Assembly: GCA_019090225.1 (NCBI GenBank)
Contig: JAHRWI010000291.1
Location: forward strand, 1-6,085
Origin: Porticoccaceae bacterium
GTDB lineage: Bacteria; Pseudomonadota; Gammaproteobacteria; Pseudomonadales; Porticoccaceae
Direction: 5' to 3'
DNA: 6,085 nt
Shown here: piece by piece, positions 5,858 to 6,085 of the stretch
Layout: every line of letters starts with the position of its first letter
How positions within the stretch are numbered: position 1 is the first letter of the stretch
Program-made: the position numbers and the translations under genes
Notes under the pieces: generated by a model
What the model saw: the letters and a program-made list of their open reading frames with translations, nothing else
What the model was told of the DNA's origin: nothing
Databases searched by the model: none

Positions 5858-5939
5858 GGGGCATTCAACTTTTACATCCAAATTGTTTTGCATCCTCCCT
5901 TTTATACCGGGAAAATCCGGTATTGGGATATCCAGTTTT
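5850..5939 (+). terminator. Candidate attenuator of leuA
   Basis: TGCCC (5850-5854) and GGGCA (5859-5863) form a 5-bp hairpin around the leader stop codon. Further on, ATACCGG (5904-5910) and CCGGTAT (5917-5923) form a perfect 7-bp stem with loop GAAAAT. CCC at 5897-5899 could extend it to GGG at 5925-5927 across an internal loop. TTTT follows at 5936-5939. AGGG (5857-5860) can alternatively pair with CCCT (5897-5900), linking the two regions as an antiterminator would. The T-tract is short and lies 12 bases after the stem, so the exact terminator is uncertain. Confidence 0.45.
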
Positions 5940-5952
5940 AAGAATCGAAATT

Positions 5953-5962
5953 TGATCGATCA
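5953..5962. repeat. 10-bp palindrome with two GATC sites
   Basis: TGATCGATCA is a perfect palindrome holding two adjacent GATC tetramers, about 75 bases before leuA. It could be a regulator or methylation-sensitive site if the host has Dam. Chance occurrence is possible. Confidence 0.35.
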
Positions 5963-5986
5963 TTCAGTTTGAATTTCAGTTTGAAT
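5963..5986 (+). repeat. Tandem 12-bp repeat upstream of leuA
   Basis: TTCAGTTTGAAT is present twice head to tail without a gap, starting right after the TGATCGATCA palindrome. Each unit contains the small inverted repeat TTCA-GTT-TGAA. The block lies between the putative attenuator and the leuA ribosome site, so it would be in the 5' untranslated leader of leuA mRNA. Confidence 0.7.
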
Positions 5987-6035
5987 TTATTTGTAATGAA
6001 CACTCGTAGTCAGCGGGTTGTTTCGGAGTCTAATC

Positions 6036-6085
6036 ATGGACAATGACAAGTTAATTATATTTGATACCACCTTGCGCGATGGGGA
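6036..6085 (+). CDS. leuA: 2-isopropylmalate synthase, N-terminal fragment (cut by the window end)
   Basis: Only 16 codons plus two bases are visible. They begin MDNDKLIIFDTTLRDG, the hallmark N-terminus of 2-isopropylmalate synthase. In the DTTLRDG motif the Asp binds the divalent metal and the Arg is catalytic. The enzyme condenses 2-oxoisovalerate with acetyl-CoA, the committed step of leucine synthesis. Related DRE-TIM metallolyases such as homocitrate or citramalate synthase share TLRDG. The IIFDTTLRDG form, the ilv context and the leucine leader upstream all favour LeuA. The start is ATG 6036, with CGGAG at 6024-6028 spaced 7 bases. Expression is probably controlled by the leader at 5765-5939. 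Confidence 0.92.
   Translation, partial: MDNDKLIIFDTTLRDG

Overview
This window is a chromosomal branched-chain amino acid (BCAA) locus of a gammaproteobacterium. Three things suggest this. The acetolactate synthase resembles the IlvIH type, with a large subunit ending in KTERT and a 163-residue small subunit. The ketol-acid reductoisomerase is the short class I form (339 residues). The order ilvI-ilvH-ilvC-pssA, next to a DUF4124 gene, recalls Pseudomonas and the marine Cellvibrionales-like lineages. Base composition is intermediate, about half GC by eye. Genus-level placement is inference and not secure.

Layout. Positions 1-171 may hold the 3' tail of an upstream + strand gene, but the frame is ambiguous. 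A secreted DUF4124 protein is encoded on the minus strand (172-651). A divergent intergenic region of about 410 bases follows (652-1062), with small stem-loops and weak short ORFs. Next come ilvI (1063-2799, GTG start) and ilvH (2799-3290), which overlap by one base. An AT-rich gap of 145 bases with several inverted repeats separates them from ilvC (3436-4455). A strong stem-loop and a short direct repeat (4507-4565) lie between ilvC and pssA (4600-5505). A 530-base gap (5506-6035) then leads to leuA, whose first 16 codons end the window. That gap contains an unlisted 30-codon ORF, 5765-5857, ending in ALLVAARLLLLLP followed by a stop. It is very probably a leucine leader peptide for attenuation control of leuA.

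How the genes work together. IlvIH makes acetolactate or acetohydroxybutyrate from pyruvate. IlvC converts these toward valine and isoleucine. LeuA diverts 2-oxoisovalerate, the valine precursor, into leucine. IlvH keeps the residues expected for valine feedback inhibition, and the leucine-rich leader would add control of leuA by leucyl-tRNA charging. PssA makes phosphatidylserine and is a positional rather than a metabolic partner. I found no mobile element, CRISPR array, defence system or wholly novel gene cluster. The points worth a second look are regulatory: the leuA leader first, then the repeat-bearing intergenic regions.
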